NCBI RefSeq assembly: GCF_947172395.1
Contig: NC_069083.1
Span: forward strand, 11,316,501 to 11,380,500
DNA from: Bicyclus anynana
Lineage: Eukaryota; Arthropoda; Insecta; Lepidoptera; Nymphalidae
Direction of reading: 5' to 3'
Length of the DNA: 64,000 bases
The notes beneath the pieces are model-generated. The model was given only the letters and a program-made list of their open reading frames with translations. It was not told the origin of the DNA and searched no databases. Position numbers and translations under genes: made by a program. Shown here one piece after another: positions 43,216 through 54,724 of this stretch. The first letter of the stretch is position 1; each line of letters opens with the position of its first letter.

Positions 43216-45394
43216 AGATAGTTTCACGAATTTGAAAAACTCTCATTGTTTAACTTATTAGGTACCAGCTACGCAAAAAGTATAAAGAGATGCAAACAAA
43301 AACAAACACAGTCCGTCAATATGGTTCACAATATATTGAAAAGCGAATATAAAATTGAATTTTATTTGTACGAATATTGTGGTATGTGAGAGTAAATATC
43401 GCGACTGTAGCCTAAAGCAATTTGAAGCGGGCGGCTGGCGGTCTTTGTTGCATATTGGGCGGTAATAGAATTTGGCCCGCTTTTTGCGCGGTCGCTCTGG
43501 CCGCGTAATGGCGGGCTCAGTTGCCTTTGTAACTGCATCTAAATCTGCCCCTGTTATATATCCATCTGGTTATGTTCTATAATAACTTTTGGAACTATGT
43601 TCCTTATCACGGACGGCTAGACGGGAAGCAGAGTCTGATGCTTTTATTATAGAATGTTAGCGGCCATGCGTGTAATGTAACGCGAGTAAATAGAAAACCC
43701 ACAAAAATATTTTTTATTTTACTTAGTTGGCTTTTTATATCCAAAACAAATAGAATAAACTTTAAGAAAAAAAAACCCACCCTTTTCAAAGTAATAAGCA
43801 CTTTTCACTAGTTAATTGAATATACAGGATATCGTAGTTTGATAAATTAAAATTTTATTTAAACTAAACAAATTAACATTTCACGCCATCAAACTGCTCT
43901 TGAATCCTTCACAAAATGCAGTGCGAGCGAGCATTAACGAAATAAATGACCGTGGGCACCCATTAAACGCAAAAGTAATCAGACAAAAATAAAACAAATC
44001 TTCGCGCGTACTTATGCTAACGGCCCGAAACTCATCGGTTTAAAAACAATTTAAGGACCGCATTGCGAAAAAGTTTTGTACGTTTTGTCGGTTCGGGGCA
44101 GCTGCTTTTCGCCCACACATGTCGTGGGTGCACTAAATCCATTCCTAACTCGACTTTAGTGGCCAGGCATTGTCGCGCGCTCCGAAACGCACTATCCGGG
44201 GATATTGGCGCCTCTGGAATGTTACCCTGTTTGCATTAGCCGTATTTGAAAATTGTTTCACTTTCGAATTCGGAGCGCTCGCATCTCTTTGTTCAATGGG
44301 CACGGAGCTGTGGAATTATATCCGCGATTGTACTTGTGTACTATGGGATTTTGGCATTGTGTTTGTAATGTACAAGCGCATTGTGTAACTCAATATGGGG
44401 TCCTTTAATTTTTTATTTCAAACAGGGTTTATGTTTGTCAATACATCTACTGTATCCTGTACACAAAACACAGTAGCATGTAAATAAAAGGGCTGAATAA
44501 AATTTGAAATGTCCCAAGTTTTGTCTCCACTTGTATCTACCACGGGGTTTTTTTTCTTATTGGGAGATGAAAAAGGTAATATTAGTTATGTTCAAAAAAT
44601 ATGTAATATGTATAATAAACACCTACGTAAAATGTGTGAAGTAACTGTTCTAATAATAACAATTGTTGTCTTAATATAGTACCGTAGTTCTGAATATTCC
44701 TTAATCAATTTATTCTTTTATCAAGCTTGGAGTATTTCTGTCCATCTGTCACCTGGACACTAAATAAACAACTTTCATCCTTAGGGTGTCATTATAATGA
44801 GAAGTAATGAAGTTTGCGACCCCTCTACGTTTTCTTAGGCTAAGAGCGTTATTTGTATTAGTTAGCACGTGTTTTTATACAGTTTTCTTACTTTCATCAC
44901 TTAAATTCTCAGTAAATTATAAAAAATTACCTCGTAAATTGTATTTATGCAGTAAAATGTGACGTTTCACTGAAATGTGTATCTACCAGCCAAATTATTT
45001 TTAAGAACTCTTTAACTTTTTAATCCAGTAAAATATTGCCATATTTTTATTTACTTTTAAAATTATACTTGAAATTAAGATGAAAAAATTGTAGTGAACA
45101 TATTATCCTAAAAAGTAAAAGAAGTAAATAGTTGATTTTTACTGCCTTAGTAATACAGTAATGATAAAATAATAATAAGATTACTAAATTACTTAAATTC
45201 CTGAAAGTGGAACCATATTGGATGGTGTTAATTTAAATCCGTTAATCTTGTACCTAAAAAAAACAAACCAAAAGTGAAACTTTAGTCTCGATAATACTTG
45301 AATTTGATTTTTTTTTGTTTTGTATCCATAAAAAATTGGTAACTTTGTATGTCAATATGGCACGAATTCAACCTGATCTTCAAGTTATGGATTT
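43216..45394. other. Repeat-poor non-coding stretch
   Basis: 43420-43540 and 44010-44400 are GC-balanced with mixed composition (GGCGGTCTTTGTTGC, CGCGCTCCGAAACGCACTATCC) and free of recognised repeats, as expected of conserved intronic regulatory DNA. A 72-codon plus frame at 44170-44388 has no domain. No exon called. Confidence 0.3.
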
Positions 45395-45713
45395 GACGGC
45401 CTCCGTGACGCAGCTGTATGCGCAGTAGATTTACAAAGCGGAGGTCCTGGGTTCGATCCCCGGCTGGGTCGATTGAGATTTTCTTAATTGGTCCAGGTCT
45501 GGCTGGTGGGAGGCTTCGGCCGTGGTTAGTTACCTCCCTACCGACAAAGACGTACCGCCAAGCGATTTAGCGTTCCGGTATGATGTCGTGTAGAAACCAA
45601 AAGGGGTGTGGATTTTCATCCTTCTCCTAACAAATTAGCCCGCTTCCATCTTAGACTGCATCATCACTTACCATCAGGTGAGATTGTAGTCAAGGGCTAA
45701 GTTGTAAATAATA
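45395..45713 (+). mobile_element. SINE-B, full length
   Basis: Plus-oriented: head GACGGCCTCCGTGACGCAG, box B GGGTTCGATCCCCGG, body CTGGCTGGTGGGAGGCTTCGG, GTACCGCCAAGCGATTTAGCG, tail AGTCAAGGGCTAAG...ATAATAAAAAAAA. Confidence 0.92.
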
Positions 45714-46512
45714 AAAAAAAACAGGCGTCCCCATAAAATCTTTCGAATATAAATCTATTCTTTCGCCGCTCAGCTATTGAGTTTTAATGGTCTTTAAACA
45801 TTTATTTTATATTAGAAAATGCGCTTCCCGTTTATTAATTTTTCCCGCTTCAGCAATATTTCACGTTGTCATCCTCGCGTATAATTACAACGCCGTTAAT
45901 AAGCCGTAACATTGACGCTATGTAATCAAAGTCAAAATAAATCGTCACTAAATGAAAAAACCGACATGAAAATAGCGCATATTTTATGCTCCTTAAAACA
46001 CAACCATAAACACGCTAGGGCTAAGAACTCACTGTTTACACATTTTAATGATCCTTTATATTAGCAACAAATTTAACTTTTTTTTAGGAACGATTCGCTA
46101 AATTTTGTGCTATATTCTTTAAGATTTATTGACTAAATTCAAGAATAATATTTACTTTTATAATTGTGTTTCATTGTTATTAAATCTTCGTACTCATAAA
46201 GAATGTAAAGCAAGACATCATTTTCACTCATTTTATTATAATACCTATAAGTCACGTCGTTAGTATACAAGTGTGTACAAGTATATTATATATGACAGCG
46301 TAAAATTATAAATACTGTTAGTTTATAATCTATCTCGTGAGATTTTGAACTGTCGAAAGATGCTGAACTCCTAAGAACCGGATGGCTCTCTAGTAGTTCA
46401 GAAACCAATGATTGAGGTTAGGTATTTTTTTTTTGTGAACGTACAAATAAAAAATAAAAAAATCCTTATAATCTACCCAATAATAACACATTCAATTGTA
46501 AGCAGTTAGCAG
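45714..46512. other. Non-coding, nothing assigned
   Basis: AT-rich, no supported feature. Confidence 0.4.
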
Positions 46513-46697
46513 AGTGCCTAGTGGGAGTATTCAATATTTTCATACTGTTATTACCGCGTTAGCGTAAACGCGAATTTATAATTATGGAATTGAAAAAGTT
46601 GTGCAGTAGTGCCAAGAGGTGGCACTGTTTCAATTCTTTAGAAATTCGAGTTTACGTTAACGCGATCGTCACAGTATCAAACTGCCACTAAGCCCTC
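46513..46697. mobile_element. Foldback MITE, family GGGCCTAGTGGCAG, copy 2
   Basis: Inverted relative to 5921-6099: starts GTGCCTAGTGGGAGTATTCA and ends with the complement of GGGCTTAGTGGCAGTTTGATAC. Central AGTGCCAAGAGGTGGCACTG corresponds to the CGCCATCTAGTGGCAC centre of copy 1. Confidence 0.75.
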
Positions 46698-47516
46698 AGT
46701 TTGTTGCGGTTCACAGCCTTTTAACAGTTTACAATCTTTCGAGATAGATTATAATCTAACAGAATTTACAATTTGAAGGTGACATATACAGAGCACAAGT
46801 GAACCGATTCAGTAATTTAGGCTCTTTAGAACAAAGCTTTTAAAAATAAATTAAAGAAGTATTTCTTATTGTGCGTGCTAAGCCTAACTTGTAAGGAGGC
46901 ACTAGCCTCTGTTGCTTGTCAAGAAAGATAGTAGAAATATGAATAACGGCTTCTTTAATGACTACTTTAACGCTTTCAATGTGCTTTATGAATAATGAAA
47001 TTAGTTGCTTATTCCGTTCTTGAGTTTCGTGCCTGGGACTTAATAAGCTTTATAAATTACGACTAGCTCGTTATACTTTTACTTGGCTGCCCTTTATGCT
47101 TAGGGCAATCAGAGATTGTAAAATAATTTTCTTCTACGTGTTCCTTATTAATTCTTTGCGATTTATATCATGTTTAGAAAGTTCAGAATTGTAAAGTTTA
47201 CTCACATAATCGTGTTGTGCGAAAATGCATTCACTTAATTAAATTGTTAGTGCTATTCTTTTTCAGAATATTTCTTTATACACAATATCCACTTTACATA
47301 TCAATATATTTTAAAGAAATGCAGGTTTTTTTCATAAATATTTGGAACAATATTAAAGTATAAGTAAATAAATTTATTTGTATGTGATTTGGAAATATTG
47401 TAATTATTAATGAAACAATGAGCTTACATGAAATGTTTTTTTTTTTCAGAACACGGCTTTAAATATTAATTGGATGCCCCACGGTTTTAACTTAACGGTA
47501 ATTTTATTTTTCTTTA
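46698..47516. other. Repeat-poor stretch downstream of the Ig exon
   Basis: No next Ig exon was found here, although the gene should continue in this direction. 46860-47120 is balanced in composition and repeat-free. Confidence 0.35.
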
Positions 47517-47585
47517 ATAGTTAGCCCTTGACTACAAGTGCTGATGCATTCTAAGACGGAAGCGGGCTAACTTGTTAGGAATACG
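47517..47585 (-). mobile_element. SINE-B tail fragment
   Basis: AGTTAGCCCTTGACTACAAG and GACGGAAGCGGGCTAACTTG are the family tail. Followed at about 47590-47705 by a minus Helitron-like C scrap (AAATATAGATTATGTTATTC, CCATTGGTGAAAGAG). Confidence 0.7.
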
Positions 47586-47873
47586 GCCAAAAAAATATAG
47601 ATTATGTTATTCGCTGATGAGCTTTCCATTGGTGAAAGAGTTTTTTAATCGGTTTAATGGTTTAGGTGTGAAATCATAACAAACAAATATTTATACTAAA
47701 GGATTTTGTTTAAAAAAAAAAGAATGACTGAATATTCCCATACTTTGGATTAATTATATAAACAATAAAACTTCCTTGAAAAGAATACATTATGCCACCA
47801 ATCCTATTTAAAGCAATGTATTCTGGTTTATTTTGCACGCTGATTTAAAAATAGTTTAACTTAGCTTTCTTAC

Positions 47874-47993
47874 CATTATCTCTCGTCCAGTAATTAATAG
47901 CTCTGGGCGAAGCCTCCACGTGGCACTGCAAGGTGACATCCGTGCCAGTCGGCGCTCCCACCAGTTGATTCGGTACTTGAACTAATGGATGAA
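47874..47993 (-). CDS. Single Ig-domain exon, lachesin / DIP family
   Basis: Acceptor TTGTTTCAG before 47993, donor AATG|GTAAGA at 47874/47873. 120 nt, phase 1 at both ends (2 + 39 codons + 1). Reads HPLVQVPNQLVGAPTGTDVT, then LQCHVEASPRAINYWTRDN. The VQVPNQLVGAP.GT.V.L.C.VEASP.AINYW signature is the beginning of the third Ig domain of insect lachesin-like and Dpr-interacting proteins, GPI- or membrane-attached neuronal adhesion molecules. It holds the domain's first Cys (LQC) and core Trp (NYW). The second Cys (YxC) must be in the next exon, which I did not find at lower coordinates. Such genes have very long introns, so flanking DNA may be intron. Which paralogue it is cannot be told from 40 residues. 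Confidence 0.88.
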
Positions 47994-48049
47994 CTGAAAC
48001 AAGATATTCTATTAAGCACTCTTGTAGTTTTTAAGCTAGGGTTTACTTA

Positions 48050-48219
48050 TCTATACTAATATTACAAAGCTGAAGAGTTTGTTTGTTTGAACGCGCTAAT
48101 CTCAGGAACTACTGGTCCGATTTGAAAAATTCTTTCAGTGTTAGATAGCCCATTTATCGAGGAAGGCTATTATATACCTATATTCTTACGGGAACGGGAA
48201 CCACGTGGGTGTCTACTAG
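48050..48219 (+). mobile_element. Helitron-like element C with intact termini
   Basis: 170 bp from TCTATACTAATATTACAAAG to CTAG, preceded by A and followed by T. Terminal hairpin region TATTCTTACGGGAACGGG lies about 20 bases from the end. It lies 57 bases upstream of the Ig exon's acceptor, in its intron. Confidence 0.78.
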
Positions 48220-48961
48220 TCCTTTATAAGAACACATGTGTTTTCATCTATAGGCCAAAAGTAACTGAATGTAACTACATGCAAAGATTTTATATATATT
48301 AGATAGGTCACTAACGCTTCGAAACTACAATGTCGAGTTGTGTGTGAATGTGAAAAAACTATATATACATTAATATATAATGTAAGTAAACACAAAATTG
48401 TGCATGTGTGCACTCAGTGAAGTAGATAAATTCGGATCACTTTTGCGGTGATTTTGTAGTCACATAACATATCTATACTATAAAATATAGTTATCTACAT
48501 GATATACTTCAAAAGAGAAACGATCTGCCCTAGATCTGAACTAGACTATTTTAGGGTTAGATGGTGCATATGATAAAGATAATGTTGGGAGCAAATAATG
48601 TCTTAACGTACTCTTCAAAGCACGGAGGTGTAGCGCCAATAAAATCGTATCTCTAACCTGCTACCGAGTATTTCTAAGAAAAAAGAAAAGCTCATGGATT
48701 TAGAGCCTGCTATAGCTTTATACTTGGACAGCTCGTTTGCTTTATACTTGGACAGTTGAGGGCCCTTAAAAACTGGTATCTTCCAAAGCCATTACGGTCC
48801 AAACTCCGCGATTGGTGCCGTACTTCATACGGTATGAACATAGGCGGATAATAATCTTTTAGCCTATAATAATCCTTTAGCCTTTATAAAATGAGTTATT
48901 GTGTCTGGCTTTCGCTCTCTATCCATCAGTATAAAAAAAAATATATTCAGAACAGCCCCTG
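48220..48961. other. Non-coding, eroded foldback remnant
   Basis: 48230-48350 has scraps of foldback family F1 (TAGGTCACTAACGCTTCGAAACTA). Remainder unassigned. Confidence 0.4.
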
Positions 48962-49145
48962 TGACTAAGTCGCACGTCGATTCTCTTACTACGATCGCAA
49001 ACGCGTCGAAAACTAGAAGAATGTATGGGAATGACATTTGCTATCGACAGGTCACGTGATCAAGATCTGTTATTTTCATACATTTAATCTAGTTTTCGAA
49101 GCGTTAGCGATCGTAGAAAGAGAATCGACGTACCACTTGGCTACA
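48962..49145. mobile_element. Foldback MITE family F1, copy 2 (best copy)
   Basis: AAGTCGCACGTCGATTCTCT...GCAAACGCGTCGAAAACTAG on the left, CTAGTTTTCGAAGCGTTAGC...AGAGAATCGACGTACCACTTGG on the right, centre GGTCACGTGATCAAG. The whole 184 bp could fold on itself. Confidence 0.85.
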
Positions 49146-49595
49146 GAGGCTGGACTCGAAACATCACAGCAAAGGCTAATACTGGACCAAAAGGACAGTC
49201 AATACCCAATATCCAATGTAGATAGTCTAGGTATAAAAATTCCCAATCTAACAAATACCAGAATAACACAGGCTCCAGTTAGTATAAAATTACAGAAAAT
49301 AATAAATTCACTCTACCGTGGATAACTGCAAACTATCGAATGCTTGCGTTAGTTGCATATGCAAAAGTTTTACAGTTGTGACACCAATTTCGTTGAATTT
49401 TAATATTTTAATATACCAGCCAGTTAAAATTAGTAGTAGTTAAGATTTTTTGATTAATGCAATCATGTTCGTTTCATTTAATTTCTAGGCTATGTAATTT
49501 ACTTTATTATTTATTTTTTGGATGGAAATTTCCGTGGTTTAATCTGGAATTATAAATTATTAATCACGTGCTTATATATATATATTTTTATTTAA
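49146..49595. other. Non-coding, nothing assigned
   Basis: The plus frame 49038-49325 begins inside the foldback element and has no domain. Confidence 0.4.
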
Positions 49596-49895
49596 AATTT
49601 AACTCTTAACTACAATCTCACCTGATAGTAAGTGATGATGCAATCTAAGATAGAAGCGGGTTAACTTGTTATAAGTTAAATGAAACCCCTTTCGCTTTCT
49701 ACACGACATCGTACCGGAACTCTGAATCGCGTGGCGGTACGTCTTTGTCGGTAGGGTAGTAACTAGCTACGGTCGAAGCCTCCCAGCCAGAGCTAGGCCA
49801 ATTAAGAAAAACTCAATCGGCCCGGCCGGGGATCGAACCCCGGACCGCCGTCTTGTAAATCCACTGCATTTACCACTGCGCCACGGAGGCCGTCT
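49596..49895 (-). mobile_element. SINE-B, full length
   Basis: Minus-oriented; head well kept: complement of GGCCTCCGTGGCGCAGTGGT and box B GGGTTCGATCCCC. Confidence 0.9.
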
Positions 49896-50458
49896 AATTG
49901 ACCCATTAATTAAAATAGAGGTAACTTAACTTCTTATAAAATATAATGCCGCAGATATGAACAATAATATGTAGGTTCAACATAATCGTAGATGCAAATT
50001 TTAATTCATAATTACAATAAAATAAAATTGCCATAACAAATTTTCGAGGCCTACAATATTTTTTACAATTTCAATGCACAGTGCATGAAATAACCGCTTA
50101 TAGTAGCTAGCGGTTTGCAATGATGTACGAATATTATACACATGTGGTGAATACCACAACGCATATTCAACGTTCAACTCGGCCACTCGATTTTCATATT
50201 TATAGATCATAAAATAAGGTTTATTGTTCATTGAACGCTATTGACATATAGTGTGGGGTAGTAAATGCGTACGCATTAGTGCGGTTAAAGCCCTATTTTT
50301 TTTGTTTACACAACTTTCCATTTGTATATTTTATTTGCAGTGCTTTGACGTTGCATTTGCATTAAATGAATTGCATTGATTCAAATAAATTTCTAACTAA
50401 TTTTGATGAATCATCAATTCTACCGATGTATTTTTTCTGTGGTATGGTTCAAAGTTAT
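49896..50458. other. Non-coding, nothing assigned
   Basis: AT-rich, no supported feature. Confidence 0.4.
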
Positions 50459-50535
50459 CATCATTATCAACCCATATTCGGATCACTGCTGAGCTCGAGT
50501 CTCCTCTCGGAATGAGAGGGGTTAGGCCAACCCAA
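50459..50535 (-). mobile_element. SINE-A tail fragment
   Basis: CATTATCAACCCATATTCGG...GAGCTCGAGTCTCCTCTCGG, inverted tail, cut at GGTTAGGCCAAC by the next GC-rich block. Confidence 0.75.
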
Positions 50536-50539
50536 AACT

Positions 50540-50633
50540 CTACCGACGACCGTGGCGACGGCGTCGTCATCTGCAGTCTGCAGTCGACTGCCGTTGGCTA
50601 CCGCCGAGTCGTCTCGGCGGCAGTCGTCGGTAG
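50540..50633. mobile_element. GC-rich foldback, about 94 bp
   Basis: CTACCGACGAC at the left and GTCGTCGGTAG at the right are inverted, and further inner pairs exist (GCCGTTGGC, CCGCCGAGTCGTCTCGGCGG). Strongly GC-rich in an AT-rich setting. Probably a small MITE inserted in the SINE-A remnant. Confidence 0.6.
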
Positions 50634-51856
50634 CAGCTGTTGCTCGTGTTAATGAACACTAAGGCACATTTACAACTTTAATTTTAAGTTTTTGACTTTA
50701 ATTATTACCATTTGACTGCCGCGTAGCTGAGTGGATATACTGGTACATACATTATAAGTAGTAGGTACATAAATTTACTCGTACATTATAAAATCATCTA
50801 TTTTACTCAAACCACAAATTACGTTTACTTTAGGGCTGGATAGTGATGTTTGTATTGTTAAAGTATATTATCCTATTGTCTAATAACATTACCTGACGTT
50901 CAAAGGTGTTTGTAAACTAGGCCCAATTGAAATAAATGAAATTTTGACTTTGAATCCTTCAAAAATAATGTTTTCACTACTCTTGCTCAAAAACACTGTC
51001 ATATTACCACTCCACAGCGGGGCTAAACAAGCATTTTAGCCTCTATGGGCTAAAGTAATTTTGTTTTTTTAATTCTTGTCTGTTACGAGTACTAGCCAAG
51101 TACTACAAAACGGAGGAGGTTTTATTCGAAAATAGAATCATTATAGGTAAGGCCCTGATTATTTTGAAAAATAAATAAAAAACTTTAAATTGGAATGAAA
51201 TGCAGTGTTCTTGTCTGTGGAATGCGTTTATTTTTTTAATTAATTTTTATTGAGTTGCAAATAGAGCGAGATTTGAAGACATGGGACATCCTTTACGGTT
51301 TAATACCTTTGCCTTTTTCTCATGTGAAAAAAATAAAATGAAAAAGCTAGAATTTAAAAAACAATTGGCGTGAAGTGAATAATACACACTTGATTTTTTT
51401 CAGAAATTCATTGTGAATTTGTGACCGTAACTTACATATTTTTCAACAATAATTTGTTGTTATTGTTGTTTAATAAATTATTGTTGTCTTCATCTAGTGA
51501 GAATGGTGATCCTAATTTGGAGATGGATGAAATTTTCAATATGTTACCGTCGAGTCGAGACGCATTTACTTAAATACTTACCTACGAATACCTAGGAAAT
51601 ATTTAATAAGTGAAGAAAACAACAATGAATGGATTCACTTACGAAAGGTTTTTTTAAACTATTATCTCCCACGTTTACCTTACATACTCATTATTCATAT
51701 TCAGAGTAGTCGGAAATAATTATGTTACCGGGTAAAAACATCTCCCTTAATATCCAAAATTGTAGACTTTGTATACATTTAATTTTCAATTTAAATAAAT
51801 GATTGAACATTGTACTAAACTATTTTATTTTCTCGCAATCGTAGTGAAAAGCAGAG
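50634..51856. other. Non-coding, small LINE tail and box-A-like word
   Basis: 50905-50950 (TTTGTAAACTAGGCCCAATT...AAATGAAATTTTGACTTT) is the extreme 3' tail of the Jockey/CR1-like LINE. 50728-50741 TAGCTGAGTGGATA fits a pol III box A, probably a truncated SINE head. Confidence 0.45.
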
Positions 51857-51976
51857 TGTAACACGTGGGGCTAAACCCATTATAAACTCGGTTTCTATTT
51901 AGGCGGCCCTCGTCTTACATCTCGGGCCCTAAAAATACCTCGTGTATAATGGGTCTTTTTAGCCCCTTGTATAACA
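51857..51976. mobile_element. Palindromic MITE, 120 bp
   Basis: GTAACACGTGGGGCTAAACC.../...GGTCTTTTTAGCCCCTTGTA are inverted ends with spacing differences. The centre GGCCCTCGTCTTACATCTCGGGCC is also inverted. No coding capacity. Confidence 0.7.
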
Positions 51977-53166
51977 ATCTACTATTTGTGTCGCAAATAT
52001 ACAAGATATCTGTGCTAAGTACTTTACCAATGTAAACGTAGCCGCAAGGCTTCCGTAGCTTGCACAGTTGGGACGCATCTACGCTATACCGCAGACATTT
52101 AATGTTATTTGGCTTTGGCATGCGATACTTTACATTAAACGATGCCTTTACCGGGGTCATAATTAAGTACTAATTGCTTTCAAGACTGGCTTTTGTAATA
52201 CGGGATCTCTGAGCAAATTATCCGGATTGTTCAAATATAAAACGTAATACTCACAATTTTCCTCGATTTTAACGTTTTAATTAAAAATGTTAGCAGCTCA
52301 CGGCTCAGTAGAAAATAAAAAAAAACATAATGAATTAATTTGAGTGTCGAAATTAATTTTCTGAAGATCAGTCAACCTTTGAAGTAAATAATAATCATAA
52401 CGACCTAATAATTTTAGTCCTGAAAATTAAAAATACTACTTCATTTAGATTTTGATTATTTAGGATACTGGCTATAAATTCCGAGACTTTAATTAAACTA
52501 AGTTGAGCTATTGGAGCCTCAACAGTGGCTCCTTATACAGTCTTTCCCAACTTATTGGTGGGAATTGGGAATATTGGTCTTATTTAATACATATTATGGC
52601 AAATATTCTTTAAAAAAACTACTAATTATGTTATGTAACAGGCTCGTCGACACTTTTTTTAAATGGTTTTAAATTGTTCATTATATATTTATTTATTTAA
52701 ACAGAACGCCAATAGGTTACAATAACAATCTTACAATAAAATATACAAAAATAACTTAACTTGTGGCAATTATAATTGCAGACCCACTTATTGGTTGTCA
52801 CAGGTAAACACAGGTACACTAAGGATAAAGATAATTCAAGCCATGAAAATTGAAAATTTTTAGGTGTTTCAGACAGTGCTCTTTCAGGAGGTTCTTTCAG
52901 AAACGGCTTAAGTTAATACTTAGCACCGTCTTTAAACTGATCAGCAGGTAGAACATAATAATATTATGATTTTATTTTTCGCTTTTTAATTTAGTGATTT
53001 AATTTAGTGATGATGATGATGATGTTTATTTTTTATTATTTTATATTAAATTTGATATGAGTATACTACCCTATTATTACCCATGTAACGTCGCCTCGTA
53101 GATGCTCTACGACTTTGCTACGAATACTGGTAGTCTATGTCGTAGAGCGTCTAAGACTATGTAAGT
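51977..53166. other. Non-coding; one coding-like stretch noted
   Basis: 52000-52160 on the minus strand has balanced composition and reads KYRMPKPNNIKCLRYSVDAS then QLCKLRKPCGYVYIGK. The frame runs into the MITE, and I recognise no domain. Not called a gene. Confidence 0.3.
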
Positions 53167-53388
53167 AATTGGTCCAGGTCTAGCTGTTGGAAGGCTTCGG
53201 CTGTGGCTAGTTACCACCCTACCGACAAAGACGTACCGCCAAGCGATTTAGCGTTCCTGTACGATGTCGTGTAGAAACCGAAAGGAGTGTGGATTTTCAT
53301 CATCCTCCTAACAAGTTAGCCCGCTTACATAATCACTTACCATCAGGTGAGATTGTAGTCAAGGACTAACTTGTAAAGAATAAAAAAA
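53167..53388 (+). mobile_element. SINE-B lacking its tRNA head
   Basis: Starts at AATTGGTCCAGGTCTAGCTG and runs to AACTTGTAAAGAATAAAAAAAA. 5' truncated. Confidence 0.85.
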
Positions 53389-53834
53389 AAGTCTACGTAA
53401 GGGTTGACATATGTCAACCGGAAGCATAGATTTTAAGCCTCGTGTGCGTGTAATTTCACCGTTAAAAGAATATTATGTGGCGGCAAACTTCTTCTATCAA
53501 ACTTTAATGTTATTGCGTAAACTTCGCGTAAATTGTGTTAACATACGCTGTAAAGTGCGGCGATATCGCATTCCCGTGAACGAGCTGTTTGCTCAAACGT
53601 TCCGCTTCACCACTTTTCAGCGAATTCTTCTGCAGTTGTCAGCTGTTTACTTGTATTGCTGCACCAAGTTGGGATTTGTTTTTTTTTATTTTGTATTTCC
53701 GTATGCAAACTTGTTTTAAATTCTAAGTTTCACACATTACATTGGTTAACGTACCTATGCTTACATCTAGTTACGTGCCCGTATTTATTATATTATTTCA
53801 ATGCATTGTTTGTTTGTATTGTAATATCACACTA
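53389..53834. other. Non-coding, open frame not accepted
   Basis: A 102-codon plus frame (53411-53719) lies here with no recognisable domain. It ends in a low-complexity FFYFVFPYANLF tail. Confidence 0.35.
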
Positions 53835-54003
53835 AAAATTATTATTATTCTTTGCTACAGAAGTGGTTTGGCTGATATTTATAATGAAAATAGATTTTAC
53901 TCTTGATTAGCACATAGGCTACTTTTTATGCCGGAAAAATCCATGGTTCCCGCGGGATTTGTGAAAAACTGAATTCCACGCGGACCAAGTCACGGGCGTC
54001 CGG
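53835..54003 (+). mobile_element. Helitron-like element D
   Basis: Body GATTTTACTCTTGATTAGCACATAGG, TTATGCCGGAAAAATCCATGG, CCCGCGGGATTTGTGAAAAA, 3' end CCACGCGGACCAAGTCACGG then GCGTCCGGTA. Good copy with decayed CTAG. Confidence 0.72.
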
Positions 54004-54035
54004 TATTTATTAATAATAATTAAAAATCTTCCGCT

Positions 54036-54193
54036 CTAGCCATTTTACATGTAGATTTTCTTACTATAAACGCTGACGCTTTGAAAATGAATAAAATAAT
54101 AACATATTCGAGTTGATCACGTGACCTATCGGTAACATTACATACATTTTTTCAAGTTTCGAAGCTATAGGATTTATAGGAAAAGAATCGATT
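54036..54193. mobile_element. Foldback MITE family F1, copy 3 (diverged)
   Basis: GATTTTCTTACTATAAACGC, centre TTGATCACGTGACC and CGAAGCTATAGGATTTATAGG match F1 positions in order. Confidence 0.6.
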
Positions 54194-54421
54194 AATATAA
54201 TTATCGATTATTAATTGAATTAATATCTAATAGCAACACATCTAATGGGTGGCTTATTAGGAGTATTATGTTATGACAACGTTATGCCATTTGCCGTCAT
54301 TGCATTAACGGTCAAACCGTGATTCACGGTATTTATTTTACTGATAAAGTACGCCAATCGATGTTACAAGTAATATTAATAAGCCAAGGTAGATTAATTA
54401 TAAAGCATATTTTACTTCCTC

Positions 54422-54724
54422 ATTCATCATTATCTACCCATATTCGGCTCACTGCTTAGCTCGACTCTCCTCTCAGAATTAGAGGCATTTGGCCATAATC
54501 CACCACGCTGGCCCAATGCGGATTGGCAGACTTCAGACACGCGAATTAAGAAAATTCTCTGGTATGCAGGTTTCCTCACGGTGTTTTTTTCACCGTTTGA
54601 GACACGTGATATTTAAATTCTATAAATGCACACAACTGAAAAGTTGGAGGTGCATGCCCCGGACTGGATTCGAACCCACACCCTCTGGAATCGGAGGCAG
54701 AAGTCATATCCACTATCACGGCTC
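54422..54724 (-). mobile_element. SINE-A, full length
   Basis: Minus-oriented; tail CATTATCTACCCATATTCGG, head complement of GATTCCAGAGGGTGTGGGTT and GCCGTGATAG. Confidence 0.88.
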
